The notes under the pieces were generated by a model. It had not been told where the DNA came from, made no database searches, and saw nothing but the letters and a program-made list of their open reading frames with translations. A DNA stretch of 64,000 nt, taken from contig NC_134840.1 of assembly GCF_965363235.1 (NCBI RefSeq), positions 86,338,916 to 86,402,915 on the forward strand, written 5' to 3'. A program made the translations under genes and the position numbers. Positions within the stretch are counted from its first letter, which is position 1. Each line of letters opens with the position of its first letter. Source of the DNA: Mytilus galloprovincialis. Its lineage: Eukaryota; Mollusca; Bivalvia; Mytilida; Mytilidae. This document shows positions 46,963-59,655 of the stretch, piece after piece.

Positions 46963-49900
46963 ATGGAGGACAAACCACCGCCATATTCCGAAAAGGTAAA
47001 TAATACATATTACATAGCCTCCTTTGATATAAAGTTATTGCAATGTGCCAATAAATTAATTTATCTTTATTTTATTTCCTTAAATTTCTTAAATTCAAGA
47101 AAAAGCAAAGATGTCTTTTTTCGTTTTTGGTGCTAAAACAAATGAAAAAAAATCTTCTAGATTCAAAATGAAATAAGTTCTTATTTTTCTAATCCATTTA
47201 TAGATTTCTGATACTAATTAAAGCATACAATTGTAAAATTTTCAAATTTGCCGAACACTTTCAGACCACATTCTACAACGTTCATGTATTTCTAACAAGA
47301 CTTTCAAATGTATGATTTATATCATTTTAAGCTATTATATTCGTTGTTTTATTTTTTAATGATAGAAGTAGTGATAATAATTTTTTTATAAGATTAAAAG
47401 CATGAACTAGCTTGTTGCTAAATACAAAGAACACAATGATCAACAATCAGCTTAAACTAACCGGTTAAGACCAGTCATCCTCACGGTTACAACTGTTAAA
47501 CCGGCATGCATATATACTGATTTTTCATGTATTTTAGTGAAAATATTAAGTAAAAGATCAGTAGCAACGTTTTGGTCAAGTCTGTTCAGAATCACCAGTA
47601 TCATTCATTTTTTGGCGACAACTCTTTTAGGGGTCCGTAGGTGTCCTGTTGCAAGACAAAATTTCTCATCTTATCCAATAAATCCTCATTTTCCAGTCAG
47701 CCAGGATGGCCTCTATTTCAAGACCTACCTATTGTATTTATTGTTAACTTGTTATCGTCCTGAACATGCATGTAATATTTGCCACTGGACGTTAAGCAAC
47801 AAACAATCAATCAAACATTTTTAAGGGTTAAACTTTGTAATTTTCGCAAATAGGAAAACTGCATGTCTGTAATAAATAAATTCTTTTTCATGTAAATAAA
47901 CTTATCTAGGTCTATTATATAAATTATCATGATAATTACTTTCCAAAGTGATAAATTTCTTTAGTTTCTTTTAGTGATGAACCTACTTAAAAGTTGCAGT
48001 CGTCAATGTGCTTGTAAATCGTCGTACTACGATGTAAATTTATTTTTTATCTTTTTATTGCACAGTAAGATGATATATATCATTTCTCGAACAGTTTAAT
48101 TAGGTGGTCATTCCGACCAGAACATTTCTCATCTTACATTGGTCATTCATCAAATCAATGTTACTTCTTAAATCTAATTCTCAGCTATAAAATATTTAGT
48201 CATTCACAAAAGATCACAAAAGAAAATAGATTATTTAAAGAGTAAGAAATAAGTTATTTTACAATTGAAATATGATGACATGTATAATTAATTTTAATGT
48301 AACGGATGCTTCATTTTACTTGACATATAAAACAATAAAACGATGACAGAGAGCATGTGTTGAAATACAAATGTTAAAGTATGTATAAAAGTGAAAGAAA
48401 ACCTATGTAATATCAGAGTGACAATCACTTTATCACTTTATCCGACGTCATAGCAAAATACAAGACCGTCAACAAGCTGATTGTGGGTTATCTACGCAAT
48501 AAAAGAAGACATCAAATTATGACAAATACGCAAATGATACCAATTACAATAACACCGTTTTTTATATAGATTATAAAGACGTTTTATGTGTAAAAGGATG
48601 ATTATAAGGGTTCGTCTTAAGTTCCGCTTCTTTCTTAAAAAATATCCCAATTGAACCGCCAAAATGTAGTTAAAACAGGAAGACGTAATCAAATTTTTAA
48701 AAGGTTAACCTCAAAGTTGTCCTTAAATAGCACCGTTCACATAAAAAAAGATGAGAAAGGATTTTAAATGGCGCAATTTGAATTCATTTGATATTTTTTT
48801 CTTTCTGCACCAATTCACCACTGCATCTGATTTAAATCACGTCTCAGATTTAGTGCGGAAAGTGTAAAACAAACACTTGAATGGGTGTGTAAAGCAACAC
48901 GTTGACGACATTTTTCAATTTTAGGATAGCATGGATAGAGTTGACACAAAAGTCAGTTCATCTGTAAAACAACTTAATACACATAAGGGAAATGACTTTT
49001 CTTCTCGAGTGATTATTTTTGTTTTAAGACAATTACAAAGTATGAGCCATCAGTGACCGCTGTGGATTATAAACTTAGAATTGGTAGTAAATAGCAAATG
49101 CAAGTTATTTCTAGTAAATCTAAGTTTATTTATAACAGAAAAAACGCGAAAATAATTTAAATTAATAGAAATAGAAAAACCACTTATTTTGAAAAAGTTG
49201 GCTTGAAAAAATCAATTTTCTGTGGCTCAGAACTGTTAACTTTTCTTGAATATAATTGTCCTATAGATAATGCAAGCTTTAACGGTAATGTCAGCAGCCT
49301 CATCATGAAACTAGAGGCTCTAAAGAGCCTGTGTCGCTCACCTTGGTCTATGTGAATATTAATGAAGCAGATGGATTCATGACAAAATTGTATTTTGGTG
49401 ATGGTGATGTGTTTGTACATCTTACTTTACTGAACATTCTTGCTGCTTAAAATTATCTCTATCTATAATGAACTTGGCCCATTAGTTCCAGTGGAAAATG
49501 TTAGTAAAAATTTACAAATTTTATGAAAATTGTTAAAAATTGACTATAAAGAACAATAACTCCTAAGGGGGTCAATTGACCATTTCGGTCATGTTGACTT
49601 ATTTGTAAATCTTACTTTGCTGAACATTATTGTTGTTTACAGTTTATCTTTATCAATAATAATATTCAAGATAATGACAAAAAAACAGCAAAATTTCCTT
49701 AAAACTAACAATTCAGGGTCAGCAACCCAACAACGGGTTGTCCGATTCATCTAAAAATTTCAGAGCAGATAAATGTTGACCTGATAAACAATTTTACCCC
49801 ATGTCAGATTTGCTCTAAATGCTTTGGGTTTTGAGTTATAAGCCAAAAACTGCATTTTACCCCATGTTCTATTTTTAGCCATGGTGGCCATCTTGGTTGG

Positions 49901-52900
49901 ATGGCCGGGTCACCGGACACATTTTTCAAACTACTAACCCAAAAGATGATTGTGGCCAAGTTTGGATTAATTTGGCCAAGTAGTTTCAGAGGAGAAGATT
50001 TTTGTAAAAGATAACTAAGATTTACGAAAAATGGTTAAAAATTGACTATAAAGGGCAATAACTCCTAAAGGGGTCAACTGGCCATTTCAGTCATGTTGAC
50101 TTATTTGTAAATCTTACTTTGGTGAACATTATTGCTGTTTATAGTTTATCTCTATCTATAATAATATTCAAGATAATAACCAAAAAGAGCAAAATTTCCT
50201 TAAAATTACTAATTCAGGGCCAGCAACCCAACAACGGGTTGTCCGATTCATCTGAAAATTTCAGGGCAGATAGATCTTGAACTGATAAACAATTTTACCC
50301 CCTGTCAGATTTGCTCTAAATGCTTTGGGTTTTGAGTTATAAGCCAAAAACTGCATTTTACCCCTATGTTCTATTTTTAGCCATGGTGGTCATCTTGGAT
50401 GGTTGGCCGGGTCACCGGACACATTTTTTAAACTGAAACCCCAATGATGATTGTGGCCAAGTTTGGTTTAATTTGGCCCAGTAGTTTCAGAGGAGAAGAT
50501 TTTTGTAAAAGTTAACGACGACGACGGACGACGGACGACGACGGACGCCGGACGCCAAGTGATGAGAAAAGCTCACTTGGCCTTTTAGGCCAGGTGAGCT
50601 AAAAAGTAATTTCGCGATTATCGTAGGATGAAATAAAATTAATGAGGTCATTGTAATTGCTATTACCCTATCAAATAAAATTAATAAAGTCATATCGCGA
50701 TTAATCGATCAGATGAATCAATGTAGTCATCGCGAATAATCGATCAGATGAATCAATGTACTCATATTGCGATTAATCGATCAGGTGAGTCAATGAAGTC
50801 AAATCTCGACTCGATTCCCGGAGTAGATTGAATTGATTAATTTTTACCACCCTTTGTATTGCTAGAATTTATAATGCAGAGCCAGTCTGAATAAAATTTA
50901 TTTGTAAATTTCATTTTGATCTGTTTTCCGGTCATTTCGATACATTCCTTTCATCTAAATTATGTTTATTTATTTCTTAGAATGGTTTCTACAACAAGGC
51001 TTATGATGGATCATTAGATATTGCTCAACTTGAGGTGAGTGGACATTTTTGAAATAATACTGAATACGCATAAAACAATATACTTTAAAATTCACAACAT
51101 GTGCTATAATTTCTAATTGACTGCAAAGCAATAAAAAATGACAATGTCTGACATCTGATTGCCTAATTAATTGTTTAATCTAAAAACTAATAATTAGTTA
51201 ATGTTTTATTTAATAGTAAAATTCAATTAAAACATGGGCGTAAATGTTTGTGGTCCGTAAATTAACTTTGATGCTAAACACCACACATTCTATACTAAAC
51301 AAAAAATGTCACATTACATACATTTATCGCACACAAATAAAGAGTGCAATCTTTTTTCTGCAGTCATTCATTGTATTCTAATTCAGATTGTTTAGGGGCA
51401 TTTGCTTTAATGGTAGTTTTAAATGTGTGATTTTTAAAGCCACTTAATTTAATAGCAGACTGTGTATACATAAAAAGTAAAATCACAAAAATACTGAACT
51501 CAGAAGAAAATCAATTCGGAAAGTCCATAATCACATGGCAAAATCAAATAACAAAACGCATCAAAAACGAATGGACAAGAACTGTCATATTCCTGACTTG
51601 GTACAGGCATTTTCAAATGTAGAAAATGGTGGATTGAACCTGGTTTTATAGCTAGCTAAACCTCTGACTTGTATGACAGTCGCATCAAATTCCATTTTAC
51701 ATATGGTGGCAATAAGAATAATCGAATGTCTATTTCTGGACATAAGCACAGGCACTCGTCTCAGAATTCTCCCCCCTATATACCTTTTTAGTGTTATATT
51801 AAGGTATATAGGAATTTTTTTTCTGAGACAAGTGCCTGTGGACATAAGGTATTTATTTTAACTGTTTCTCAGTGCTGGTAATAAAATATGAGGCGTGTAT
51901 TATACAATTATAAATTATTGTCAAACCTTTCTTTAAACATTATAATCGTCATCTGGCATACTATGTCTATTTTTTAACCATACAACAAAGATCCCTGCGT
52001 TAACAGGTATTCTTCTGTCACAACATCTCCTTGTGTCGCACCGGTTGTCAAAGGTGATAAAGAATTGAATTTCCATCTGAAAATGAATTATAAGAAAAGC
52101 CAACGTGGACTTTTTATTATGCCCCACCTACGATAGTAGAGGGGCATTATGTTTTCTGGTCTGTGGCTCCGTTCGTTCGTCCCGCTTCAGGTTAAAGTTT
52201 TTGGTCAAGGTAGTTTTTGATGAAGCTGAAGTCCAATCAACTTGAAACTTAGTACACTTGTTGCTTATGATATGATCTTTCTAATTTTAAAGCCAAATTA
52301 GACTTTTGACCCCCAGTTTCACGGTCCACTGAACATAGAAAATGAAAGTTTTAGTTTCAGATTAAAGTTTTTGGTCAAGGTAGTTTTTGATGAAATTGAA
52401 TTCAAATCAACTTGAAACTTAGTACACATTTTCCCTATAGTATAATCTTTCTAATTTTAATGCCAAATTAGATTTTTACCCTATTTCACGGTCCATGGAA
52501 CATGGAAAATGATTGAGTGGGGCATCCGTGTACTTTTGATACATTCTTGTTTGTCATTATGATTGAATTGATTGCCCCAATATAGTTATAGTGCGATTTG
52601 ACAAATAAGATTACATAACATTCAACAGAATTTAATAGAAAGTGATTACTGATTTTAAAAAAATATGAAATTGAATTTTGAATGAATTATTTATACAACC
52701 AACTTATATATTTCGTAAAATTAATGTTCTGCCCCGCCCCTGCACATAAATGGTGCATATTAAAGTGCATCTAGCTGCACCAAGAGAACATTTTAAAGGT
52801 AATAATTAACACCTGATAGTAAATATTTTGCTGTCAGATATATATATATTTTCCGAGACTACCATATGTTGCAGTAGTGTCATATTGCAGTGGCAGATCC

Positions 52901-55900
52901 AGAAATTTTCATAAGTGGGGCCCACTGACTGACCTAAAAGGGGGCCCGCTCCAGTCACGCTTCAGTGATTCCCTATATAAGCAACCAAATTTTTTCCCAA
53001 AAAGGGGGGGCCCGGGCCCCCTGGCCCCCCCCCTAAATCCGCCTCTGTATTGGTACTTCTCTGAATCTGTGGTCGATCCCTTGCAAGACCTTTGAGAAAA
53101 AAGATGCATTTGTTCTATAGTGTGTGATAACATTGTGTGAGGGAATTCGACGTTTGATGTACCACTGTTCACTCCAGTGCAATTTATGACAATACCACTG
53201 CATCAATCAGAATTATTTTTTTTTGCAGTGTTTTAAGAAATGATTTTGCTTTGTTGTCGCGTATTATTTGTGAAACATTCAATGTTTTAAAAAGGCGAAT
53301 TTTCTTTATAAAGTCAATGATTATGTTGACTTTTGAAGGCCAAACTTTCTACAGCCTTATATACGCTAATGAAAGATCCAAAAACTATACCAATACATAA
53401 CGACATGTTTATGAAATTATAACAAATCTATTGGTTAACAAATTTTTACTCGTTATTGCAAAATAATGAACTTGATATATCTGACATTTTCTCCCTACCC
53501 AGTTTACCCCTATACATTTTTATGATGTGGACTGGTCAATGTTATTGAATCGTAGGCAATTTGATTGGATTAAGTTGTTATTAGTTTACCTTTAAACTTG
53601 TTTATGCTTTTCATACATGACTATTGATTAATTAGAACGTGCATGAATGTGTACGGTAACTAAAATGACCTTCAAACTGGACACTGGAAGAGTCAATATT
53701 ATGTTTTATCAATGAAAGTTAAGGTATGAAAGGTAAGAATTGCCACTTATTCGATTTTCACAAAATTTTCGGAATATACAGTTGAAAGGTTATTTTTTAA
53801 AAGCCTATTGTGAAGAGTAAAAGAAAGTTTACAAATAATACGTTTTGTTCCATTAAACAAGTCATTTTCGTAAGAGAAATACCGAAATATATTTTACGCA
53901 CGACTACGTCAGGTAAAATTATTATTTATCATTATAAAAAAGAGCATTTTTCAGTCTCATTGGAATATGTTGATTACAATTAATCCCAAACTTAAGAAGT
54001 AAGTAACTAAAGTCAAAATATGTCCGATCTGCCTATTTCTGCACATCAAAAGTCAATACGATCGTTTTAAAGTCAATTTCGTCCACCTCACAAAATCTTG
54101 TTAGGCACTATAAGCCTGCATGACTTCCCATGGTTCTTCAAGTTTGAATCTCTTATACCTATACGTTTTTCTTTTCTTAATTTATTTCGGCCTGGTCTCC
54201 ATGTGGGCTTATTGTTTCTGATTTAATTTCTGTCTTTTAGTTTTACTAGTAGTGTCTATCCAATGATTTATATGTCTTCCTTTCTAAGACACATTTTTGT
54301 GTAATTTTTCTTTTCTATGGGGTTTCAGAATATGACTTTTTTTAATGCTTCCCACATATGATAGATTAATCAGTGTTGCCTAAGAAGATTTCGAAAGTTG
54401 CATTGAAATGGCCGTCATATTTCCCTTCCCACTGGCTTTGGTTTAAAGGGGTTGCATGCCAAATCTAATAGGAAGATATGGTCACTGTTTTCTATAGATG
54501 GTGATGGTTTGCATTGTAGATTAAAGGCAGATTAAATGCTACAACATTAATCTGCTTACCCTTCCGGAGCACATGGGATCAACCCCAGTTTTTGGTGGGG
54601 TTCGTTTTGCTTAGTCTTTTGTTTTCTATGTTGTGTGTTGTGTACTATTATTTGTCTGCTTGTCTTTTTCTTTTTCAGCCATGGCATTGTCAGTTTATTT
54701 TTGAACTAAGAGTTTGATTGTCCCTCGTATCTTTCGCCCCTCTTTTAATCAGGACATAACTTTCCAATATACAAATTAAATAAGCTCCCTTATGTGGAGG
54801 TTTTTATCATGTCAAATAAAGTGTAGACCAAAAACTTATTGCTTTCTTTTACAGGAAAGAAAATCCGAAGAAAACAGAAAACTACAAAAGGAAAAGGAAT
54901 TGGAAGATCCTTGGGCCTTACCTGATTTGGAAAATACAGAAACACCATGGGGAGGTTCGTATTTCTTTTAAACACCATTCTTCTCATGTAGAAGAACATT
55001 GTCTCTTTAGAGTATATAGGTAAAAATAATAAGAGACCAGTGCCTGTGATTTCGTATCTTATCTTTTATTTGTTAGGAATATATACCAAGAGGGAGGGTT
55101 TATTGCTACCTTTCAAATGTTTCTGAGACACTAACTGCGGTTGATACCAATACATTCAAGGAAATTCACGTTAAGCATGTTGTTCATAATATTTGTCATT
55201 GTAATATTTATTTATTACAAGGCATTAATCAATAAATAATTATATTATAAATGATTTTGTCACTTGTCGTCCAGTGGCAAATATTTCATACATATTCTTG
55301 ACAAATCTTAATTAATGTCATAAATGATAGTCCTCTCATATTTTTTTCTAAGTCTATTAATAAGAAAGTTAATTTTTTAATGATATAATATTAAAGCAGA
55401 TAGATTTATTCACATTTTTGTTAAATATGTTCCATTAAGTGACACAGAGAAGCAGATTTCTTAAAATATTGATTCATTTCAGAATTGGACACATGTGGCA
55501 AAATACTGAGAGTGGCATGGCTTATTATAAGGATAGTTATGTTTCTTGCCTTCCTGTATTTCTTTATTTGTTCTCTCACTTTCCTTAGTGATGGGTTCAA
55601 GTTGGTTGGAGGTAAGTTACTATAGAAACTTACTATAAGTTTATAAAAGATAAAACACGCTGATAGATGCATTAGTTATGTTAAAATTAAGGTGAAGGGA
55701 GATATATTCATCAATGTGACAGCACCAAAAAACCACAAAAACAAAAAGATATCTACATATATTTACTACAACCTGCAGTTTCAGAAGCAACAACGATTAT
55801 TGAATCAATTATAACATGTGAAACTATAAATTAACATTTTAAATTTTTGTCTTTTCTTCCTTTTTGTATACAAATATTTTTTTTTAATAAGAAAATCATG

Positions 55901-58900
55901 AGGGTGTACAGTTTACACTTTACAATTCCATTTCTAATGCTGGCAAAACTTATCTTGATGTATTCATGATATTCATGAAATATTTGTCACTGGACATTCA
56001 GTAAACAACAGTAACACAACATGAAAACATTTTTATTAGGTAAATCTGCAGGAGAAATCTTTAGAAAGAATGAAATTCTATCCAATCCAGTGGCAGGAGT
56101 AATGATTGGTGTCCTGGCTACAGTTTTAGTACAGAGTTCATCTACCTCAACCTCCATTGTTGTTGGCATGGTTGGAGGACAACGTATGTACATAAATAGT
56201 TTGCTAATTTATTCTTAAACCTTCATAAGTGTTAATGGAACATGTTTATGTATTAGAGAATTGAAATCATAAAACATTTCACTAAACATAGGGTTTTACT
56301 CTCTTTGCTCTTGAGTTGAAATGTTAACCATCTTTTTATCCTTGGATAGATTTGATAAATACCATGTAAATTGAAACAAATTTAATATTAGAAAAAGGGT
56401 ATGATACTAACTTTAAATTAGAAGGGATTTAACAGGAAGCATTTATTTTTCTGAGACATAAAGGGGTCTTAAATCTAATATACCAGTACTGCTATAATTA
56501 TTTTTACATTATTTTCTAGTTTTGGATGTCAAGACAGCTATTCCTATAGTGATGGGTGCCAATATTGGAACTTCTGTTACCAATACTATTGTTTCAATGG
56601 GACAGATTGCCAGTAAAGATGACTTCCGAAGAGCCTTTGCTGGAGCAACAGTACATGATATGTTTAACTGGTTAACAGTTATCATACTTTTACCTATAGA
56701 AGTGATAACAGGTACATTCTATGTAAACATTTTACCTTTTCACCCTTAGATGTCAATACAGATAGAATAATATGAATATACTTTTAAACATGCCTTGGGC
56801 TGTTTTATTCTCTTTGGTCGGGTTTTTGTCTCTGACACATTTCCCATTTCCATTCTTAATCTTATCAATATTCCTAAGGACATTGATACGTCTAAGAGAT
56901 ATAATATATTACTTAAAAACGAAAAACAAGAGGCTGTCATAATGACATCAAAACATCTTTTTATTACTCCTAAATGGCAAAATGAAAGTTGCCAATTTCG
57001 ACCTTGACCTCAACTTTGTCAACACAATTTTAAAAGCGTTGGTAGTTCTCAACTTATTGCATAAAAACAACTTGAAATACTATTTTCAAATCAGTAAACC
57101 AAGGACCAAAGAAGCAACTTAAAATGCCCTTGAAAATTGTCAATATCAAACTAAATTTCTATTTTGTCATTAGTAACAGCATGTTAAGTTATGAAATTTA
57201 AAGCAATGAAATCACCACAGAATGTTTTTTTCCAGGTTATCTATATATACTCAGTGAGAAAATAGTAAATTCTATCGACATGAATCAAGATTTTGAAAAA
57301 CAAGAATTTCTGAAAAAAATCACCAAACCATTTACCAACCTCATCATAATAGTAAGTATGTCACCAGAAATGTTTTCTGAGCTTTCATGTTATGTCACCA
57401 AACCATTTACTAACCTCATCATAATAGTAAGTATATATGTCACCAGAAATGTTTTCTGAGCTTTCATGTTATGTCACCAAACCATTTACCAACCTCATCA
57501 TAATAGTAAGTATGTCACCAGAAATGTTTTCTGAGCTTTCATGTTATGTCACCAAACCATTTACCAACCTCATCATAATAGTAAGTATGTCACCAGAAAT
57601 GTTTTCTTAGCTTTCATGTTATGTCACCAAACCATTTACCAACCTCATCATAATAGTAAGTATGTCACAAGAAATGTTTTCTGAACTTTCATGTTATGTC
57701 ACCAAACTATTTACTAACATGATCATTATTGTATGCCACCAAAATGTTTACAAAGCTTTCATGTCATTAACAAACTTGCTCATAATAGTTAGCATATCAC
57801 CAGAAATATTTACAAAGCTTTATGTTAAAATTTAAGAAGGATTAAACAGGATGCATCAATATTTCTTTTCTAATATACCAGTACTGTTTCTTTATTTACA
57901 TAATTATCTTCTAATTTTGGGTTTTCTTATTTCTAAAAAGTCCCTTCTTTAAACCCAATTAGTGGAAAATGAAAGGGAATATTTAGGAATGTAAAATAAA
58001 ATAAAACAATTTTTAAGATGCATGCATTTAAATCTACTTATTAACCTACATACAAAGTAAATATCACCAAACTATTAACTATTTAAAATTGTTAGTATAT
58101 CACCATTGACAAGAAAACAATCTGGTTGAATTGATCATTAGTCAGAATTTCAACAGCATTTTTAAGTGATTTGTATTTTCAGATTCAACCAATTAAATTT
58201 TGTTTTCAATTGCAGCTTGACTCAAAGCAGATCACAAATGTTGCGAAAGGTGAAGATGTAAAAACCTTATTGAAAGACTGTTGTGTAAAAGAAACAGTAA
58301 TGCAGAATGTTTCATCTCTTGTAACGGTCAATGAAACTATTATGTCTACTGTTGTGGAGGTGAACAAAACAGAATGGGGCTTGGAAAAAGTCAAAGTTTG
58401 TGTAGAAAAATGTAAGTATTTGTAATAATAAAGGGTAAATTTCTTGAGGGGGGATATTATAAAATGCATTGAATAATTTTAAAAAGAGTCCAGAGTATTT
58501 TGCTGCTCATACATGCATCATTTTAATTTAGATGTTTTACACCTCCTCCAGTTAAAGCAAATTTTGTAATATTATAAAAAGGACTGATATTTTAAATAGA
58601 AATTTCCTTCCAGCACAACTTTTTGTCATTTAAGTTGATTATATAAAATTAATTACATTTCAGCATGGTCCATTATTTGAAAATAAAAAGAAGAAAACTA
58701 GCAAAAAATATGTGTTGCACATCCTAACTGTAAATTTAAAAAATAGTTTTAAAATTTGTATTCTATTTTAGGTGAATTTGCTTTCAAACACTCTGGACTA
58801 AATGATCATGAAATTGGAGCTATAATTCTTGTTGCTGCATTAGTTATGTTGTGTGTCTGCTTACTAGGAATTGTCAAAACCATGAATTCAGTTTTGAAAG

Positions 58901-59655
58901 GAAATATCCGTAAAGCTATCAGAAAATTCATCAACTATGAATTTCCAGGGAGATGGTCATACTTTACAGGGTACATAGCTATCTTGGTTGGTACAGGACT
59001 GACATTCTTGGTCCAATCCAGTTCTATCTTTACATCAACTTTGACCCCACTTGTTGGCGTGGGAGTAGTAAGTTTGGAAAGAATGTACCCACTGACATTA
59101 GGGTCAAACATTGGAACAACAACAACTTCCATTCTTGCAGCCTTGGCAACAGATGATATTAGACTACCTTTACAAGTATCAATGTGCCATCTTTTCTTCA
59201 ATTTATCAGGAATTCTCATTTTTTACCCACTAACATTCATGCGATTTCCAATTCCAATGGCCAAACATTTGGGTATGGTGACATCCAAGTATAGATGGTT
59301 TGCTTTGGTTTACTTAATAGCCATGTTTGGCCTGTTCCCTGCTGGTGTGTTTGGTCTATCCATAGCAGGTTGGTATGTGGTATTGGCAGTGCTGTTACCA
59401 ATAGCTCTTCTTGTAATATTTGTTGGTGTAATAAAAGTGATTCAACATAAAAAACAATCATGTCTGCCTAAGACACTGCAGAACTGGAAATTTCTTCCTG
59501 TCTGTTGTCGTTCCTTGGAACCAATAGACAGAACTATTTGTGGACAATTTACCTGTTGCAAGAGCTGTAATAATAAATATGAAGATGAGGAAGCATCATT
59601 TGAAGGCAATCAACACAATGGAATACCAACACGTTCAGATGATACAAAACTGTAA
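46963..59655 (+). CDS. SLC34-type sodium-dependent phosphate cotransporter (9 exons, complete)
   Basis: Plasma-membrane carrier (NaPi-II family) that moves inorganic phosphate into epithelial cells with sodium. Exons: 46963-46995, 50981-51034, 54855-54954, 55483-55611, 56040-56183, 56520-56711, 57236-57351, 58216-58411, 58772-59655. They total 1848 nt and 615 residues, close to human SLC34A1 (639) and SLC34A2 (690). The first membrane segment lies near residues 70-95. The two family repeats each carry QSSS (137-140, followed by TSTS; 403-406, followed by IFTS). [11 protein letters not shown] (162-172) and [12 protein letters not shown] are also present. The extracellular loop (exon 8) has sequons N287, N295 and N306 and Cys278/279/318/322. 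FAGATVHD keeps Asp200, the residue that marks electrogenic IIa/IIb transporters (Gly in human IIc). A short Cys-rich tail ends TKL, like the PDZ-binding TRL of NaPi-IIa. The start is the only ATG giving a frame-consistent first exon after the TATA box. Exons 1-3 (N-terminal tail) are poorly conserved and less certain. Confidence 0.93.
47540..47825 (+). repeat. Dispersed repeat in SLC34 intron 1
   Basis: tttttggcgacaactcttttaggggtccgtaggtgtcctgttgc, then ctcttatccaataaatcctc, and the tail cctgaacatgcatgtaatatttgccactggacgttaagcaac. The middle resembles part of the 1.8-kb element (ctatccaataatccctc at about 29235). Confidence 0.65.
47826..49310. other. SLC34 intron 1, middle part
   Basis: AT-rich, no gene or array recognised. 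Confidence 0.5.
49311..50604 (-). repeat. GCTCAC-hairpin repeat with two ~490-bp units
   Basis: One end carries the palindrome AGGCTCTAAAGAGCCT (49315-49330). The other carries a 29-nt hairpin GCTCAC.TGGCC..GGCCA.GTGAGC (50571-50599) next to a GACGACGGACGACG run. Between them are two tandem units of about 490 bp (ttgactataaagaacaataactcc / caacaacgggttgtccgattc / ccatggtggccatcttgg). Confidence 0.88.
50675..50815. repeat. ~37-bp repeat with GATTAATCGATCAG
   Basis: Three to four units of gcgattaatcgatcagatgaatcaatgtagtcat, about 165 bp before SLC34 exon 2. Confidence 0.8.
51747..51840. repeat. Foldback with ~38-bp arms
   Basis: cacaggcactcgtctcagaattc..ctatatacct pairs with aggtatatag..ttctgagacaagtgcctgtg. 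It lies in SLC34 intron 2. Confidence 0.8.
52121..52555 (+). repeat. GCCCC-hairpin tandem repeat family
   Basis: Head hairpin at 52121-52145, identical to 11234-11258. A cgttcgttcgtcccgc stretch, two units and the end gtggggcatccgtgtac follow. About 430 bp, in SLC34 intron 2. Confidence 0.88.
52888..53047. mobile_element. 160-bp MITE, target duplication TATTG
   Basis: Opposite orientation to 3997-4159. Ends CAGTGGCAGATCC and CCGCCTCTG, with TATTG at 52883-52887 and 53048-53052. The sequence from 53053 to 54540 holds nothing recognisable. Confidence 0.9.
54550..54745 (+). repeat. Dispersed repeat (cttacccttccggagcac)
   Basis: Same family as 32130-32370, about 110 bp before SLC34 exon 3. Confidence 0.8.
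57321..57830 (+). repeat. 75-bp tandem array derived from SLC34 exon 7 and its donor
   Basis: Copies start at 57321 (in the exon itself), 57396, 57475, 57550, 57625 and 57700 (partial), then decay. Each unit contains the last 31 coding bases of exon 7, the donor gtaagtatg, and about 35 bp of intron. Spacing is 75 bp except one 79-bp step caused by an extra tata. Confidence 0.95.

Noticed and set aside
58206..58469. Minus-strand frame opposite SLC34 exon 8
   Set aside because: Shadow of the coding exon; the same holds for 58935-59219 and 59237-59461.
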